Shown: positions 42,819 to 51,399 of the stretch, piece after piece
Layout of the letters: each line of letters begins with the position of its first letter
How positions within the stretch are numbered: position 1 is the first letter of the stretch
DNA from: an uncultured Lachnospiraceae bacterium
GTDB lineage: Bacteria; Bacillota; Clostridia; Lachnospirales; Lachnospiraceae
Reading direction: 5' to 3'
NCBI GenBank assembly: GCA_900317755.1
Contig: ONHZ01000011.1
Span: 1-64,000 of the forward strand
DNA length: 64,000 bases
Program-made: the position numbers and the translations under genes
Notes under the pieces: model-generated
The model's input: only the letters and a program-made list of their open reading frames with translations
Told to the model about the DNA's origin: nothing
Databases searched by the model: none

Positions 42819-43526
42819 ATGAAAGGGCTTTTCGGACCTGACAGTATATTAATGAAATTTTTTACCACATTTTTTCATCTTGTGGTGCTGAATTTCTTTA
42901 CCCTGCTATTATGCATTCCTGTTGTTACGGCAGGAGCGGCTTTTACAGCACTTCACTACATGATGCTGAAGATTGTGAGAGATGAAGAAAGCTATATTGT
43001 AAAGGGGTATTTCAAATCTTTCAAAGAGAATTTCAAACAGGCTACGCTTCTCTGGCTTCCAATTGCAGTTTTCTTTTTTGCTGCATTGTTTGACACATAT
43101 TTTATGAGAAGCCAGCCGCAGTATGCTTCGAAACCGGTTGCGATATTTTTGGTTGTCGGTTTTATTATTGTACTTTTTGTTACAATGTGGGCATTTCCAC
43201 TGCTAAGTCATTTCTGCTATGACAGCGTGGCGGATGTTTTTAAGAATTCATTTCTGCTTTCAATTTCACATTTTCCAAGGACATGTCTGATGGCTTTGAT
43301 GACAATAGCCCCGCTTATACTGGTCTATTTCAAGCCATACCAGTCGCTTTCATTTGTTGTTATTCTGGGCATTTCACTTCCAGCCTGGGGCTGCGCTTAT
43401 CTTTACAGCAGCGTGTTCAAGGCAATGGAGCCGGATGATGAAGGAGATGAGATAGAAGAGTCAGCGAAGGTTATTGAAAATCTTGATAAAAAGAGCGCGT
43501 CTGAGGACACCGATAAGAAAAATTAA
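42819..43526 (+). CDS. DUF624 (YesL-like) membrane protein, copy 2
   Basis: A 235-residue paralogue of the preceding gene with the same layout: FFTTFFHLVVLNFFTLLLC, CIPVVTAGAAFTALHY, KSFKENFKQATLLWLP, four to five helices and an acidic cytoplasmic tail (EPDDEGDEIEE). GAAGGAG lies 5 bp before ATG 42819, while the in-frame ATG further up overlaps the promoter. It is the first gene of the operator-controlled operon with the P-loop kinase (15 bp gap) and the GH13_18 enzyme. Confidence 0.87.
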   Translation: MKGLFGPDSILMKFFTTFFHLVVLNFFTLLLCIPVVTAGAAFTALHYMMLKIVRDEESYIVKGYFKSFKENFKQATLLWLPIAVFFFAALFDTYFMRSQPQYASKPVAIFLVVGFIIVLFVTMWAFPLLSHFCYDSVADVFKNSFLLSISHFPRTCLMALMTIAPLILVYFKPYQSLSFVVILGISLPAWGCAYLYSSVFKAMEPDDEGDEIEESAKVIENLDKKSASEDTDKKN

Positions 43527-43541
43527 TAAAGGGATGATATT

Positions 43542-44540
43542 ATGAACAGGGATTATGACAGAATTTCTCCGTTACCGGAGAATGCAAATGAAGAAAATGA
43601 TTTTTTTGTCAAAATCAAGGCATTTGATCTGACGGCTAATGAAGTGAAAGAACATCAGGATATTCCTGGTGGAGATATGCCGGGAGACAGGATGGACGTC
43701 AAAATCGGCTCTATTATTCAGGCGAGAAATCTATTTCCGGTGCTCAGCGAGAAAATAGGAGAAGCGGCTTCAAAGAATCCATACGGACGTGCAGTCGTCA
43801 GCATTGCCGGAGGCTCCGGCTCTGGAAAGACCGTCCTTGCATCTCTTATGAGCTATTATCTGAACCTTGCCGGTATAAAGTCATATACGCTGAGCGGTGA
43901 CAATTTCGTGCACAGGATTCCAGAAGAGAATGATGCCGGCCGCCGCAGGGTGTTCAGGCACAATGGCGTGCGCAGTGTCGTAGATTCAGGACTTGGCTCA
44001 AAAGAAGTCTTTGAAGAAATTATGGCCATGCAGAAAGAAGAAGATGAGACAGGCAGATTTTCAAAGACAGATTCTGCCTGGTGGAATGCCTATCTTGAAG
44101 GCGGAAGAAAGGCCTTAAAGAGACATCTTGGTACTCCGCATGAGCAGAATTTCAGTGAGATGAATGATGTCCTCAATGCATTCAGGGATGGAGCAAAAGA
44201 CATCTGGCTCAGGCGGATGGGGCGTGATGACACGGCATTCTGGTATGAAAAAAGGGATTTTTCAGATACAGCTGTTATTTTTCTGGAGTGGACACACGGT
44301 CTTTCTGAATATTTGACGGGAATAGATATTTCGGTATTTTTGAATTCCACACCGGAAGAGACCTATGCCTTCAGGCAGGCAAGGGCTCGTGATGCCAATG
44401 CAAAATCTGACCTGATCCAGCTCGTCATAGATCTTGAGCAGCAGCTTCTGCTTTCAGAAGCACCGACAGCTGACCTGATTGTAAACAGGCAGGGCGAGGT
44501 CGTAAGCTTTGAGGACTGGAAGAAGATAATGGGATTATAA
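43542..44540 (+). CDS. P-loop sugar/glycerate-kinase-like protein, substrate unknown
   Basis: A 332-residue soluble protein. Walker A is IAGGSGSGKT (about residues 86-95), followed by LSGDNFVHRIP and AGRRRVFRHNGVRS, a layout like the uridine kinase/phosphoribulokinase/D-glycerate 3-kinase superfamily. VIFLEWTHGLSEYL may be the Walker B region (the catalytic carboxylate is Glu), and the Arg-rich RQARARDANAKS segment resembles a lid. The 80-residue N-terminal extension has no known domain. Its place before a sucrose-phosphorylase-family gene suggests it phosphorylates the sugar, or the acceptor released by phosphorolysis. I do not recognise a named orthologue. Confidence 0.75.
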   Translation: MNRDYDRISPLPENANEENDFFVKIKAFDLTANEVKEHQDIPGGDMPGDRMDVKIGSIIQARNLFPVLSEKIGEAASKNPYGRAVVSIAGGSGSGKTVLASLMSYYLNLAGIKSYTLSGDNFVHRIPEENDAGRRRVFRHNGVRSVVDSGLGSKEVFEEIMAMQKEEDETGRFSKTDSAWWNAYLEGGRKALKRHLGTPHEQNFSEMNDVLNAFRDGAKDIWLRRMGRDDTAFWYEKRDFSDTAVIFLEWTHGLSEYLTGIDISVFLNSTPEETYAFRQARARDANAKSDLIQLVIDLEQQLLLSEAPTADLIVNRQGEVVSFEDWKKIMGL

Positions 44541-44600
44541 ATATCAGTTTTTTATTTGGCAGATTGGGGTTGATCTGTCATGAAAGTACGGGGGAAAATT

Positions 44601-46100
44601 ATGGGGAATACAATTTCAAACGGACCAATGCTGAACAGCTATCCTGACAGTATGGGCGGGAACCTTGATTTTATATCTGATTTGCTTTGCAGTGAAGATA
44701 TGAAGGGTGCATTTTCGTCTTATTATATACTGCCGAGTCTTTATCACAGTGATCTTGACCGGGGCTTTTCTGTCATTGATTATGGGATTAATGAAGAAAT
44801 TGCGTCAAGGAATGCACTTGAAAAAATAAAGTCAGAGGGAATCGGATTAAAGCTTGACATCATATTAAACCATGCATCTGTCCAGTCTCCGCAGTTTCAG
44901 GATTTGCTTAAGAATGGCGAGAATTCCAAATACAGGGATTTTTTCATTGACTGGAACAAATTCTGGGAAGGCCATGGAAAGATGAATTCAGAAGGCTATA
45001 TAGAGCCGGATCCTGAGCTTATTAAGGACATGTTCTTCAGAAAGCCGGGGCTTCCGATACTTATGGTTGATTTTCCTGACGGCAGAAGCGTTCCCTACTG
45101 GAATACATTTTATCAGGAAGTATGGGAGGAAGATGGGAAGAAAAAGTATTTAGGCCAGATGGACTTAAATATTAATTCTTCTCTCGTATGGGATTTCTAT
45201 GAAGATACCTTGAAAACGCTCGCTTCGTATGGCGCAAAGATTGTCCGCCTTGATGCTTTTGCCTACGCGCCGAAGGCTGTGGGCAGAAAGAATTTCTTGA
45301 ATGAACCGGAGACCTGGGATCTGCTTGAGAAAATAAAGAGCATTGCAGAGCCTCTTGGACTTACACTGCTTCCTGAGATTCACGATGCCTATGATGCAAA
45401 GATCTATGAGAAGGTCGCATCGAAGGGCTATATGACATATGATTTCTTCCTGCCAGGGCTGATCATTGATGCCTTAAGCCGCAAAGACGGCTCTGTTCTT
45501 ACGAAGTGGGCGAAAGAAATTTCTGAAAAAAAGATAAAGACCGTCAATATGCTTGGCTGCCATGATGGCATCCCGGTGCTTGATTTGAAAGGATTATTGA
45601 ATGATGAGCAGATTCAGAACCTTATCAAGACAATCACTGACAGGGGCGGCATGATAAAGAATCTTCATGGGCAGAAGAACGTATATTATCAGGTGAATTC
45701 CACATATTATTCTGCACTGGGAGAAGAGGATGATGCGATGCTTCTTGCAAGGGCAATCCAGATGTTCATGCCGGGAAAGCCGCAGGTATGGTACCTTGAT
45801 CTCTTCAATGGAAAGAATGATTATGAAGCGGTAAAACGTGCCGGTGCAGGCGGACATAAGGAGATAAACAGGACGAACCTTATAGCGTCCGAAGTAGAAG
45901 AGAAGCTAAAGACCGATGCCGTGAAAAAACAGATCGAACTCCTTAGGTTCAGAAATTCATGCCCGGCCTTCGGCTTTGATTCGGATTTTTCATGCTCTTC
46001 AGATGGTGGAAATATTATAATGTCGTGGAAGAATGGGGCGTCTGAAGCGACACTTCGTGCAGATTTATGTACATATAAATATGACATTACTGTAAAATAA
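44601..46100 (+). CDS. GH13_18 sucrose-phosphorylase-family enzyme
   Basis: A 499-residue retaining alpha-glucoside phosphorylase. The four GH13 regions are clear: LDIILNHAS (I), IVRLDAFAYAPK with nucleophile Asp (II), LLPEIHDAYD with acid/base Glu (III) and MLGCHDGIPV (IV). DAFAYAPK and the missing calcium site fit subfamily 18, whose members use sucrose, sucrose 6'-phosphate, glucosylglycerate or glucosylglycerol. The substrate cannot be read from the sequence. It releases glucose 1-phosphate in the cytoplasm. GGGGGAAAATT precedes ATG 44601. It is last in the operon with DUF624 and the kinase. Confidence 0.88.
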   Translation: MGNTISNGPMLNSYPDSMGGNLDFISDLLCSEDMKGAFSSYYILPSLYHSDLDRGFSVIDYGINEEIASRNALEKIKSEGIGLKLDIILNHASVQSPQFQDLLKNGENSKYRDFFIDWNKFWEGHGKMNSEGYIEPDPELIKDMFFRKPGLPILMVDFPDGRSVPYWNTFYQEVWEEDGKKKYLGQMDLNINSSLVWDFYEDTLKTLASYGAKIVRLDAFAYAPKAVGRKNFLNEPETWDLLEKIKSIAEPLGLTLLPEIHDAYDAKIYEKVASKGYMTYDFFLPGLIIDALSRKDGSVLTKWAKEISEKKIKTVNMLGCHDGIPVLDLKGLLNDEQIQNLIKTITDRGGMIKNLHGQKNVYYQVNSTYYSALGEEDDAMLLARAIQMFMPGKPQVWYLDLFNGKNDYEAVKRAGAGGHKEINRTNLIASEVEEKLKTDAVKKQIELLRFRNSCPAFGFDSDFSCSSDGGNIIMSWKNGASEATLRADLCTYKYDITVK

Positions 46101-46126
46101 TAAGTTATCTTGCTTAACATAAACAT

Positions 46127-46165
46127 AAAAATGCTGGGAAAATAATTAATCCCAGCATCTTTTTA
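46127..46165. terminator. Bidirectional terminator between the GH13 and lacI genes
   Basis: ATGCTGGGA (46131-46139) pairs perfectly with TCCCAGCAT (46150-46158), with A-rich sequence before and CTTTTTAT after, so it works for both convergent genes. Confidence 0.85.
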
Positions 46166-46167
46166 TA

Positions 46168-47187
46168 TTAAGTTGTCGTTTCGCGGATGATCAGCTTTGG
46201 AGGAACAATAATATGTTCAGGCTTGACAGGATTTTCGCCAGCTTTTTTCTTCTCAATAAGCTTTGAAATCAGATGCATGGCCTTTGAAACGATGACATCA
46301 GACTGCTGACCAACTGTCGTGAGCTGAATGACAGACTCAAGAGAAGCAGGTATATTATCAAAGCCGATAATATCGTATTCTTCAGGCAGATTCCCATAAT
46401 GCCTGATAATCGTATTCAGTACAATAAGGGCACAGGCATCGCTCGTGCAGAAAATGCCGACTTTTTTTCCAGGGAATGCATCAATAATGCTTCTGTTTAC
46501 CACATCCCTTATGGAATCGGCCATTTCTTCATAGGATCTGCCGAGACTGAATTCCATGATTCTGTAGTCGAGCATGTGTTCCCTGCATGTATCAAGGAAA
46601 CTCTGAACCCTGCCGTAGGCAGGCACGTCCGGTTTCGTCTGAGAGATGAGGTTGATCAGAACATTGCAGTCTCTTTTATAAAGAAGGCTGGTAGCCTGAA
46701 TGCCGCCCATATAGTTGTCGGTGCTGACACTTGAAATGAACCTGTCTTCTCTTTCTATGGCAACAACAGGAATGCCATAGCTTGCAAGATCCATTGAGGG
46801 CAGCGTGTGAGAAAGCACAATGAGTCCTTCGATTTTGTATGCTAGAAGCTCCTCAATATATTTTCTTTCGGATTCCTCTTTATCACTGCCGGAAAAAATA
46901 ATGAATTTGTAACCGAATTCATCGTAGGTCTTTATGATTTTTTCGGCGATGCCGGAATAAAAGGCGTTGTACATATCAGGCAGAATGAGACCTATGAATT
47001 CTGTCTCACCATTTGCAAGAATCTTTGCAACTTTGTTCTCTTTATAATTGAGATCCTTTAAGGCTGCTGAAATTTTCTCCTTATTTTCTTTAGAAATAGA
47101 TTCCGGATGATTGAAATATCTTGAAATAGTGGTCTTTGAAAAACCAGTATAATTGGCAATATCCTGAAATGTAATATTATTCTTCAT
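46168..47187 (-). CDS. LacI family transcriptional regulator
   Basis: A 339-residue repressor. The N-terminal HTH FQDIANYTGFSKTTISRYFNH and the hinge-helix region NKVAKILANGETEFIG are typical. The periplasmic-binding-like sensor domain follows (LILPDMYNAFYSGIAEKI, VSTDNYMGGIQATSLLY, CTSDACALIVLN, IIGFDNIPASLESVIQLTTV). GGGGAT precedes ATG 47187. An in-frame extension to 47286 would cross the promoter. Its own promoter carries operator site 2, and sites 1 and 3 lie at the two neighbouring sugar operons, so it most likely controls itself and both. Confidence 0.95.
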   Translation of the reverse strand: MKNNITFQDIANYTGFSKTTISRYFNHPESISKENKEKISAALKDLNYKENKVAKILANGETEFIGLILPDMYNAFYSGIAEKIIKTYDEFGYKFIIFSGSDKEESERKYIEELLAYKIEGLIVLSHTLPSMDLASYGIPVVAIEREDRFISSVSTDNYMGGIQATSLLYKRDCNVLINLISQTKPDVPAYGRVQSFLDTCREHMLDYRIMEFSLGRSYEEMADSIRDVVNRSIIDAFPGKKVGIFCTSDACALIVLNTIIRHYGNLPEEYDIIGFDNIPASLESVIQLTTVGQQSDVIVSKAMHLISKLIEKKKAGENPVKPEHIIVPPKLIIRETTT

Positions 47188-47257
47188 ATAATATCCCCGT
47201 CTACAAAAGCGAAAAGCCAGCCACAAATATCTAGTAATATCAACGCTTACATTCGGT

Positions 47258-47286
47258 ATTATACCTGTCAAAAAATAAAAAATCAA
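47258..47286 (-). promoter_or_regulatory. Promoter of the lacI gene
   Basis: On the minus strand, TTGATT (47281-47286) and TATAAT (47258-47263) are separated by 17 bp. About 64 nt of leader precede the start codon. Confidence 0.65.
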
Positions 47287-47293
47287 TAATTAA

Positions 47294-47305
47294 GTAACCG
47301 GTTAC
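47294..47305. promoter_or_regulatory. LacI-type operator GTAACCGGTTAC, site 2
   Basis: A perfect 12 bp palindrome 7 bp upstream of the lacI -35 box, 145 bp from site 3. Confidence 0.75.
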
Positions 47306-47381
47306 CAAAGAAAATCAATTGTATTTTTTCATAAAATTTGCACAAGAAATTTATGAAGAATTCACATATTACAAATAAAAA

Positions 47382-47410
47382 TTGACAAATGGATAGGATT
47401 AAAATATAAT
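47382..47410 (+). promoter_or_regulatory. Promoter of the sugar ABC transporter operon
   Basis: Consensus TTGACA at 47382-47387 and TATAAT at 47405-47410 with a 17 bp spacer. The expected start is near 47417, just before the downstream operators. Confidence 0.8.
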
Positions 47411-47420
47411 CTCAAATTAA

Positions 47421-47450
47421 GTAAGCGATTTCGTAGAGGGAACCGGTTAC
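47421..47450. promoter_or_regulatory. LacI-type operator site 3 plus a degenerate copy
   Basis: GGAACCGGTTAC at 47439-47450 matches the operator in 11 of 12 positions. GTAAGCGATTTC at 47421-47432 matches in 9 of 12. Both lie just downstream of the expected transcript start (centres about +10 and +28), the usual place for roadblock repression. Confidence 0.7.
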
Positions 47451-47486
47451 AGAATCAACTTTTATTATATAGAAGGGGGAACTTTT

Positions 47487-48818
47487 ATGAAAGGAAAGAA
47501 AATTCTTTCAGTAGTATGCGCAGCAGCTATGACAGTTGGTCTTTGCGCATGCGGCAGCAGCAGTTCGTCAACAAGTTCAGATGCAGATTCTACTTCTGAT
47601 TCTAAGACAGAGTCATCAGAGTCAGCTTCAGGTTCTATTCAGCTCCTGAATGGCAAGCCGGAGATCGATGATCAGCTCCAGAGCCTTGCAAAGACTTATG
47701 AAAAAGAGACAGGTGTCAAGGTTGAAGTTCAGACAGTAGGTGGTTCAAACCAGGCAACAGCTTCTGATACGCTGAAGAAGGATTATCAGGCTGGTACAAT
47801 GCCTGACATCTTCGTCTGCGAGACAAACCAGTTTGCAAACTGGGATGGAATGCTTGCAGATCTCTCAGATCAGGATTGGGTAAAGAATACTGATTATGCT
47901 TACACAGATGATAAGAACGGCACAATCGGATTCCCTTGCTACATTGAAGGCTGGGGCATTTCTTACAATGCTGATGTACTTGAGAAGGCAGGAATTGATC
48001 CTTCAACACTTACAAGCCCAGATGCTTACAAGAAAGCATTTGAGACACTTGACAGTAAGAAGGATGAGCTTGGAATCAGCGAAGTAGTTGACTACGGTGC
48101 AAACAATTCAAACCTTGGCTGGTCAACAGGTACACACCTCTTTGGTGCATATCTTGACGGTGGTCTTGCACAGGATGATACAAAGTACATCGATATGCTT
48201 AATGACGGCGGTCAGATTGATGAAGCAAGAATGAAGGATTTCGCAGACTTCATCGCACTCATCCAGCAGTATTGCAACAAGGACATTGCTACAAACGGAA
48301 CATATGATGATGAGACAGCTGAATTTGCACAGGGCAAGGCTGCTTTTGTTACACAGGGTTCATGGTTTGGTGCAAACCTTACATCAAACGATGATTACAA
48401 GGCAAATCCTTTCAAGTGCGGAATTGCTCCATTCGCTTTCGAAGATGGCATGGATACAATCTGCGGCGGCGCTACAGGTTACTGGGCTGTTTACAAGGAC
48501 AGCAAGAATGTAGATGCAGCTAAGGCATTCCTTCAGTGGTGCTCAGAGGATGAGGCTCAGAAGATCTTCGTTGAAGAGTGCGGCTTCAATAGTCCTTTCA
48601 AGAACATTACTTATACATCTTCAGATCCATTTGCGGAAGCAATGAAGTCATACAAGGATGCAGGCAAGTTCTCAGGTCTCCATACCTTCATCAAGAAGGA
48701 TGGTCTTCAGAATGAGACAGGCCAGGTATTCGAAGACTTCGCAAAGGGCAGCATTGCTACATCTGATGATTTCGTATCAACCATCAAGGGAGTAATCGAG
48801 AACTACTACGCTAACTGA
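47487..48818 (+). CDS. Sugar ABC transporter substrate-binding lipoprotein (CUT1 family)
   Basis: A 443-residue family 1 solute-binding protein. The lipoprotein signal ends in the lipobox LCAC (Cys22), followed by a Ser/Asp-rich linker. Typical segments are LAKTYEKETGVKVEVQTVGG, MPDIFVCETNQFANW, GKAAFVTQGSWFGANL and ATGYWAVYKDSKN. It is anchored outside the membrane and delivers an oligosaccharide or glycoside to the permeases encoded next. AAGGGGGAA gives very strong translation, and codon use looks like that of a highly expressed gene. A terminator-like hairpin follows. Confidence 0.94.
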   Translation: MKGKKILSVVCAAAMTVGLCACGSSSSSTSSDADSTSDSKTESSESASGSIQLLNGKPEIDDQLQSLAKTYEKETGVKVEVQTVGGSNQATASDTLKKDYQAGTMPDIFVCETNQFANWDGMLADLSDQDWVKNTDYAYTDDKNGTIGFPCYIEGWGISYNADVLEKAGIDPSTLTSPDAYKKAFETLDSKKDELGISEVVDYGANNSNLGWSTGTHLFGAYLDGGLAQDDTKYIDMLNDGGQIDEARMKDFADFIALIQQYCNKDIATNGTYDDETAEFAQGKAAFVTQGSWFGANLTSNDDYKANPFKCGIAPFAFEDGMDTICGGATGYWAVYKDSKNVDAAKAFLQWCSEDEAQKIFVEECGFNSPFKNITYTSSDPFAEAMKSYKDAGKFSGLHTFIKKDGLQNETGQVFEDFAKGSIATSDDFVSTIKGVIENYYAN

Positions 48819-48839
48819 TAAATAGTAAGCAAAGTATAG

Positions 48840-48875
48840 GTGCGGCGACGGTCAAATGCCGCCGCACTATTTTTG
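48840..48875 (+). terminator. Intra-operon terminator between binding protein and permeases
   Basis: GTGCGGCG (48840-48847) pairs perfectly with CGCCGCAC (48860-48867), followed by TATTTTTG. No new promoter is evident before the permeases, so it probably acts as a partial terminator that keeps binding-protein mRNA in excess. Confidence 0.8.
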
Positions 48876-48967
48876 CCTTATTGATTTAAGGCTGGGTTGT
48901 TTATAAAAAGAGGGTTTATAAATGGGGGTTTTTATGAGAAAGGTTTATTTATTGGAAAGGGGAAACA

Positions 48968-50086
48968 ATGACAGAAATTAAAGAAAAAACAAAACCGGTT
49001 TCTCCAAAGGCGAAGGTCGAGGAAGACCTGTATGGCGGAGAGAAGCCTCTGCCAAAGAAGATTGCAGATTACATTATCCTTGTAGCCGGTATTGCATTAC
49101 TTGTTATTTCTCTTGTCATGGATGGCATGGGAAGTGAGAGCGTAGTAAGAGGACCGATGCTTATTGCAGGTATTCTTGTTACTATAGCAGGAATTTATTT
49201 ATTCCCTTCGCCAAAGTATCACAGGGCAATGATTTATGTTATCTTCCTGTTTCCACTGCTTTTTGCGTTCATCATTACAGTTATTATTCCGCTTGTTTTA
49301 GGTATTGGTTATTCCTTTACTGACTGGGATGGTATCAGAGTCAGGAATTTCGTTGGCTTTGACAATTACGCAAGGATGATGAAGAGACCTGAATTTATCT
49401 GGTCAATCATTGTTACTGCATTATTTGTTATTTTCAATGTCATACTCGTAAATCTTTTTGGCTTCCTTCTTGCACTTCTCTGCACGACAAAGATCAAGGC
49501 AATAGGATTTTTCAGAGCATCCTATTTCTTACCAAACCTCATCGGTGGTATCGTATTAGGCTACGTGTGGAAATTCATATTCAATCAGGTGCTGACGAAA
49601 ATGCTTAACACGGTGACGCTCCTGAATGCTTCAAATACAGCGCTGATGGCGATCGTCATCGTATATATCTGGCAGTACGCCGGCTATATCATGCTGATTT
49701 ACATCACAGGTCTTACAGGAGTTCCTCAGGATTGTATTGAGGCAGCTGCCATAGATGGTGCGAATTCTTGGCAGACACTTACAAAGATTAAGGTTCCTAT
49801 GATTGCACCAACAGTTACTATTTGTACATTCCTTACACTTACATCTTCCTTCAAACAGTTCGACGTAAACCTTGCTCTTACAAATGGTACTGGTTCAGTT
49901 GCAAACTTTATGGGCTCATACCTCACGAATGGTACTGAGATGCTTGCATTAAACATTTACAATACAGCTATTTCAGAGAACAATTATGCATTGTCTCAGG
50001 CAAAGGCCGTACTTTTCTTCATCTTACTTGCAGTGATTTCTATCATTCAGGTACGTACATCAAATAAGAAGGAGGTATCACTATAA
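48968..50086 (+). CDS. Sugar ABC transporter permease, MalF/UgpA type
   Basis: A 372-residue inner membrane permease. Two additional helices (about 33-80) precede the six-helix core. YSFTDWDGIRVRNFVGFDNYARM is typical of MalF-like first loops, and the EAA motif appears as EAAAIDGANSWQTLTKIKVPMIAPT, the contact for the ATPase. AAAGGGG precedes the ATG. It overlaps the next permease gene (TAATG). No ATPase gene is in the cluster, so a shared MsmK-type ATPase is likely. Confidence 0.94.
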   Translation: MTEIKEKTKPVSPKAKVEEDLYGGEKPLPKKIADYIILVAGIALLVISLVMDGMGSESVVRGPMLIAGILVTIAGIYLFPSPKYHRAMIYVIFLFPLLFAFIITVIIPLVLGIGYSFTDWDGIRVRNFVGFDNYARMMKRPEFIWSIIVTALFVIFNVILVNLFGFLLALLCTTKIKAIGFFRASYFLPNLIGGIVLGYVWKFIFNQVLTKMLNTVTLLNASNTALMAIVIVYIWQYAGYIMLIYITGLTGVPQDCIEAAAIDGANSWQTLTKIKVPMIAPTVTICTFLTLTSSFKQFDVNLALTNGTGSVANFMGSYLTNGTEMLALNIYNTAISENNYALSQAKAVLFFILLAVISIIQVRTSNKKEVSL

Positions 50087-50958
50087 TGAATAGGACTCCG
50101 AAGAAATCAATACTTGCAGTAGAGACAATAATCGCAATTGTCATTGCGATCTATGTTCTCTTCCCATTCTATATGGTAGTTGTAAACTCCTCAAAGACCA
50201 CGACTGGTATTATTAATGATCCGGTTGGTATCGTAGGTGGTTCGTTCAAGCAGTTTGCACAGAACATCAGCGATGTCATCAACAATACACACTTTCTGTT
50301 CTGGAGAGCATTTGCAAGCTCTTTGATTATCACAGTTGTATCTGTATTACTTCTGAATTTATTTGGCGCTATGGCAGCCTGGGTTATCAGCAGGAATCAG
50401 AGCAAGAAATGGGCAGCAGTTATCTATTTTGCCTATATTGCATCCATGATCATTCCTTTCCAGGTAGTAATGCTTCCACTTATTGCTACATACAGAGATG
50501 TAGGGAAATTTGTAGGATTACAGCTGATCCAGTCCATTCCGGGCATGATATTTGCATACTTAGGTTTCGGTGGTTCGATGACCGTATTTATCCTTACAGG
50601 ATTTATTAAGGGCGTTCCTTATGATCTTGAGGAAAGTGCCTCAATCGATGGCTGCTCACCTGAGGGTACATTCTTTAGGATCATTTTCCCGCTGCTTACA
50701 CCGGTCATTAGTACAGTCACCATCCTGAATGGCATGTGGATCTGGAACGATTACCTTCTTCCTTCAATGATGCTTGGTCTTGCAGGAAAGGATAAGACAA
50801 TCCCGGTAGCTGTTCAGTCATTCGTAGGTTCATATGTTACACAGTGGAACCTCGTTATGACAGCTGCATTACTTGCTATCATTCCTATGATTATTGTATT
50901 CCTGTTCTGCCAGAAGCAGATTGTACAGGGCATGATAGATGGCGCTGTTAAAGGTTAA
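50086..50958 (+). CDS. Sugar ABC transporter permease, MalG type
   Basis: A 290-residue permease with six helices. YVLFPFYMVVVNSSKT at the N-terminus and the EAA loop EESASIDGCSPEGTFFRIIFPLLTP are typical, as are MWIWNDYLLPSMML and the C-terminal VQGMIDGAVKG. Its ATG overlaps the stop of the MalF-type gene, so the two subunits are translated in a coupled way and pair as a heterodimer. It ends the transporter operon before a strong terminator. Confidence 0.95.
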   Translation: MNRTPKKSILAVETIIAIVIAIYVLFPFYMVVVNSSKTTTGIINDPVGIVGGSFKQFAQNISDVINNTHFLFWRAFASSLIITVVSVLLLNLFGAMAAWVISRNQSKKWAAVIYFAYIASMIIPFQVVMLPLIATYRDVGKFVGLQLIQSIPGMIFAYLGFGGSMTVFILTGFIKGVPYDLEESASIDGCSPEGTFFRIIFPLLTPVISTVTILNGMWIWNDYLLPSMMLGLAGKDKTIPVAVQSFVGSYVTQWNLVMTAALLAIIPMIIVFLFCQKQIVQGMIDGAVKG

Positions 50959-51001
50959 TTTAAGACTTCCTGTTGAATTCTTTGTTCATCTTTTCTTTTT
51001 C

Positions 51002-51037
51002 AAAAAAGAGACTGTGAAAAATCACAGCCTCTTTTTT
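51002..51037. terminator. Bidirectional terminator after the transporter operon
   Basis: AAAAAAGAGACTGTGA pairs with TCACAGCCTCTTTTTT (one mismatch) around an AAAA loop. A-runs and T-runs on both sides serve the transporter operon and the small-protein gene on the other strand. Confidence 0.85.
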
Positions 51038-51070
51038 ATTTGAGATTGCTAATTATATTTGAATGTAATT

Positions 51071-51343
51071 TTAGTCTTCCTGCTCCGTCGTAGTGGTGTT
51101 TTCGCTTGACGCATTATGTACTTTTGAAAGTTTGTAATACCTAGTGCCTGTGATCAAAAGCAGTATTAGAAGGGCTGCGATGATTGCGATGAGCGCAATC
51201 TTGGTGCTTTTAGGCATTTTGTCCGTTTCAGATATGTTTTTTTCTTCCTGCTGTCTTGTGTAGTTTTCTGCACGCTTTTCAGCAGCAGTTTTTCTTCTTA
51301 CTGAATTTTTTGCTGCTTTTTTGTATTTTCCTGAACTACTCAT
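51071..51343 (-). CDS. Small single-pass membrane protein, unknown function
   Basis: A 90-residue protein. The first 45 residues are strongly basic and polar (SVRRKTAAEKRAENYTRQQEEK). One membrane helix follows (about 49-66, IALIAIIAALLILLLIT), then a short polar tail rich in Thr/Ser/Glu. Positive charges before the helix put the N-terminus inside. CAGGAG precedes the ATG. It follows the GH2 gene on the same strand with a 56 bp gap, so the two may be co-transcribed. No family is recognised. Confidence 0.7.
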   Translation of the reverse strand: MSSSGKYKKAAKNSVRRKTAAEKRAENYTRQQEEKNISETDKMPKSTKIALIAIIAALLILLLITGTRYYKLSKVHNASSENTTTTEQED

Positions 51344-51399
51344 GCTTTTTTTTCTCCTGTAATAAAATAATATGTGTCTTATGCTAAAAAATAATGATG

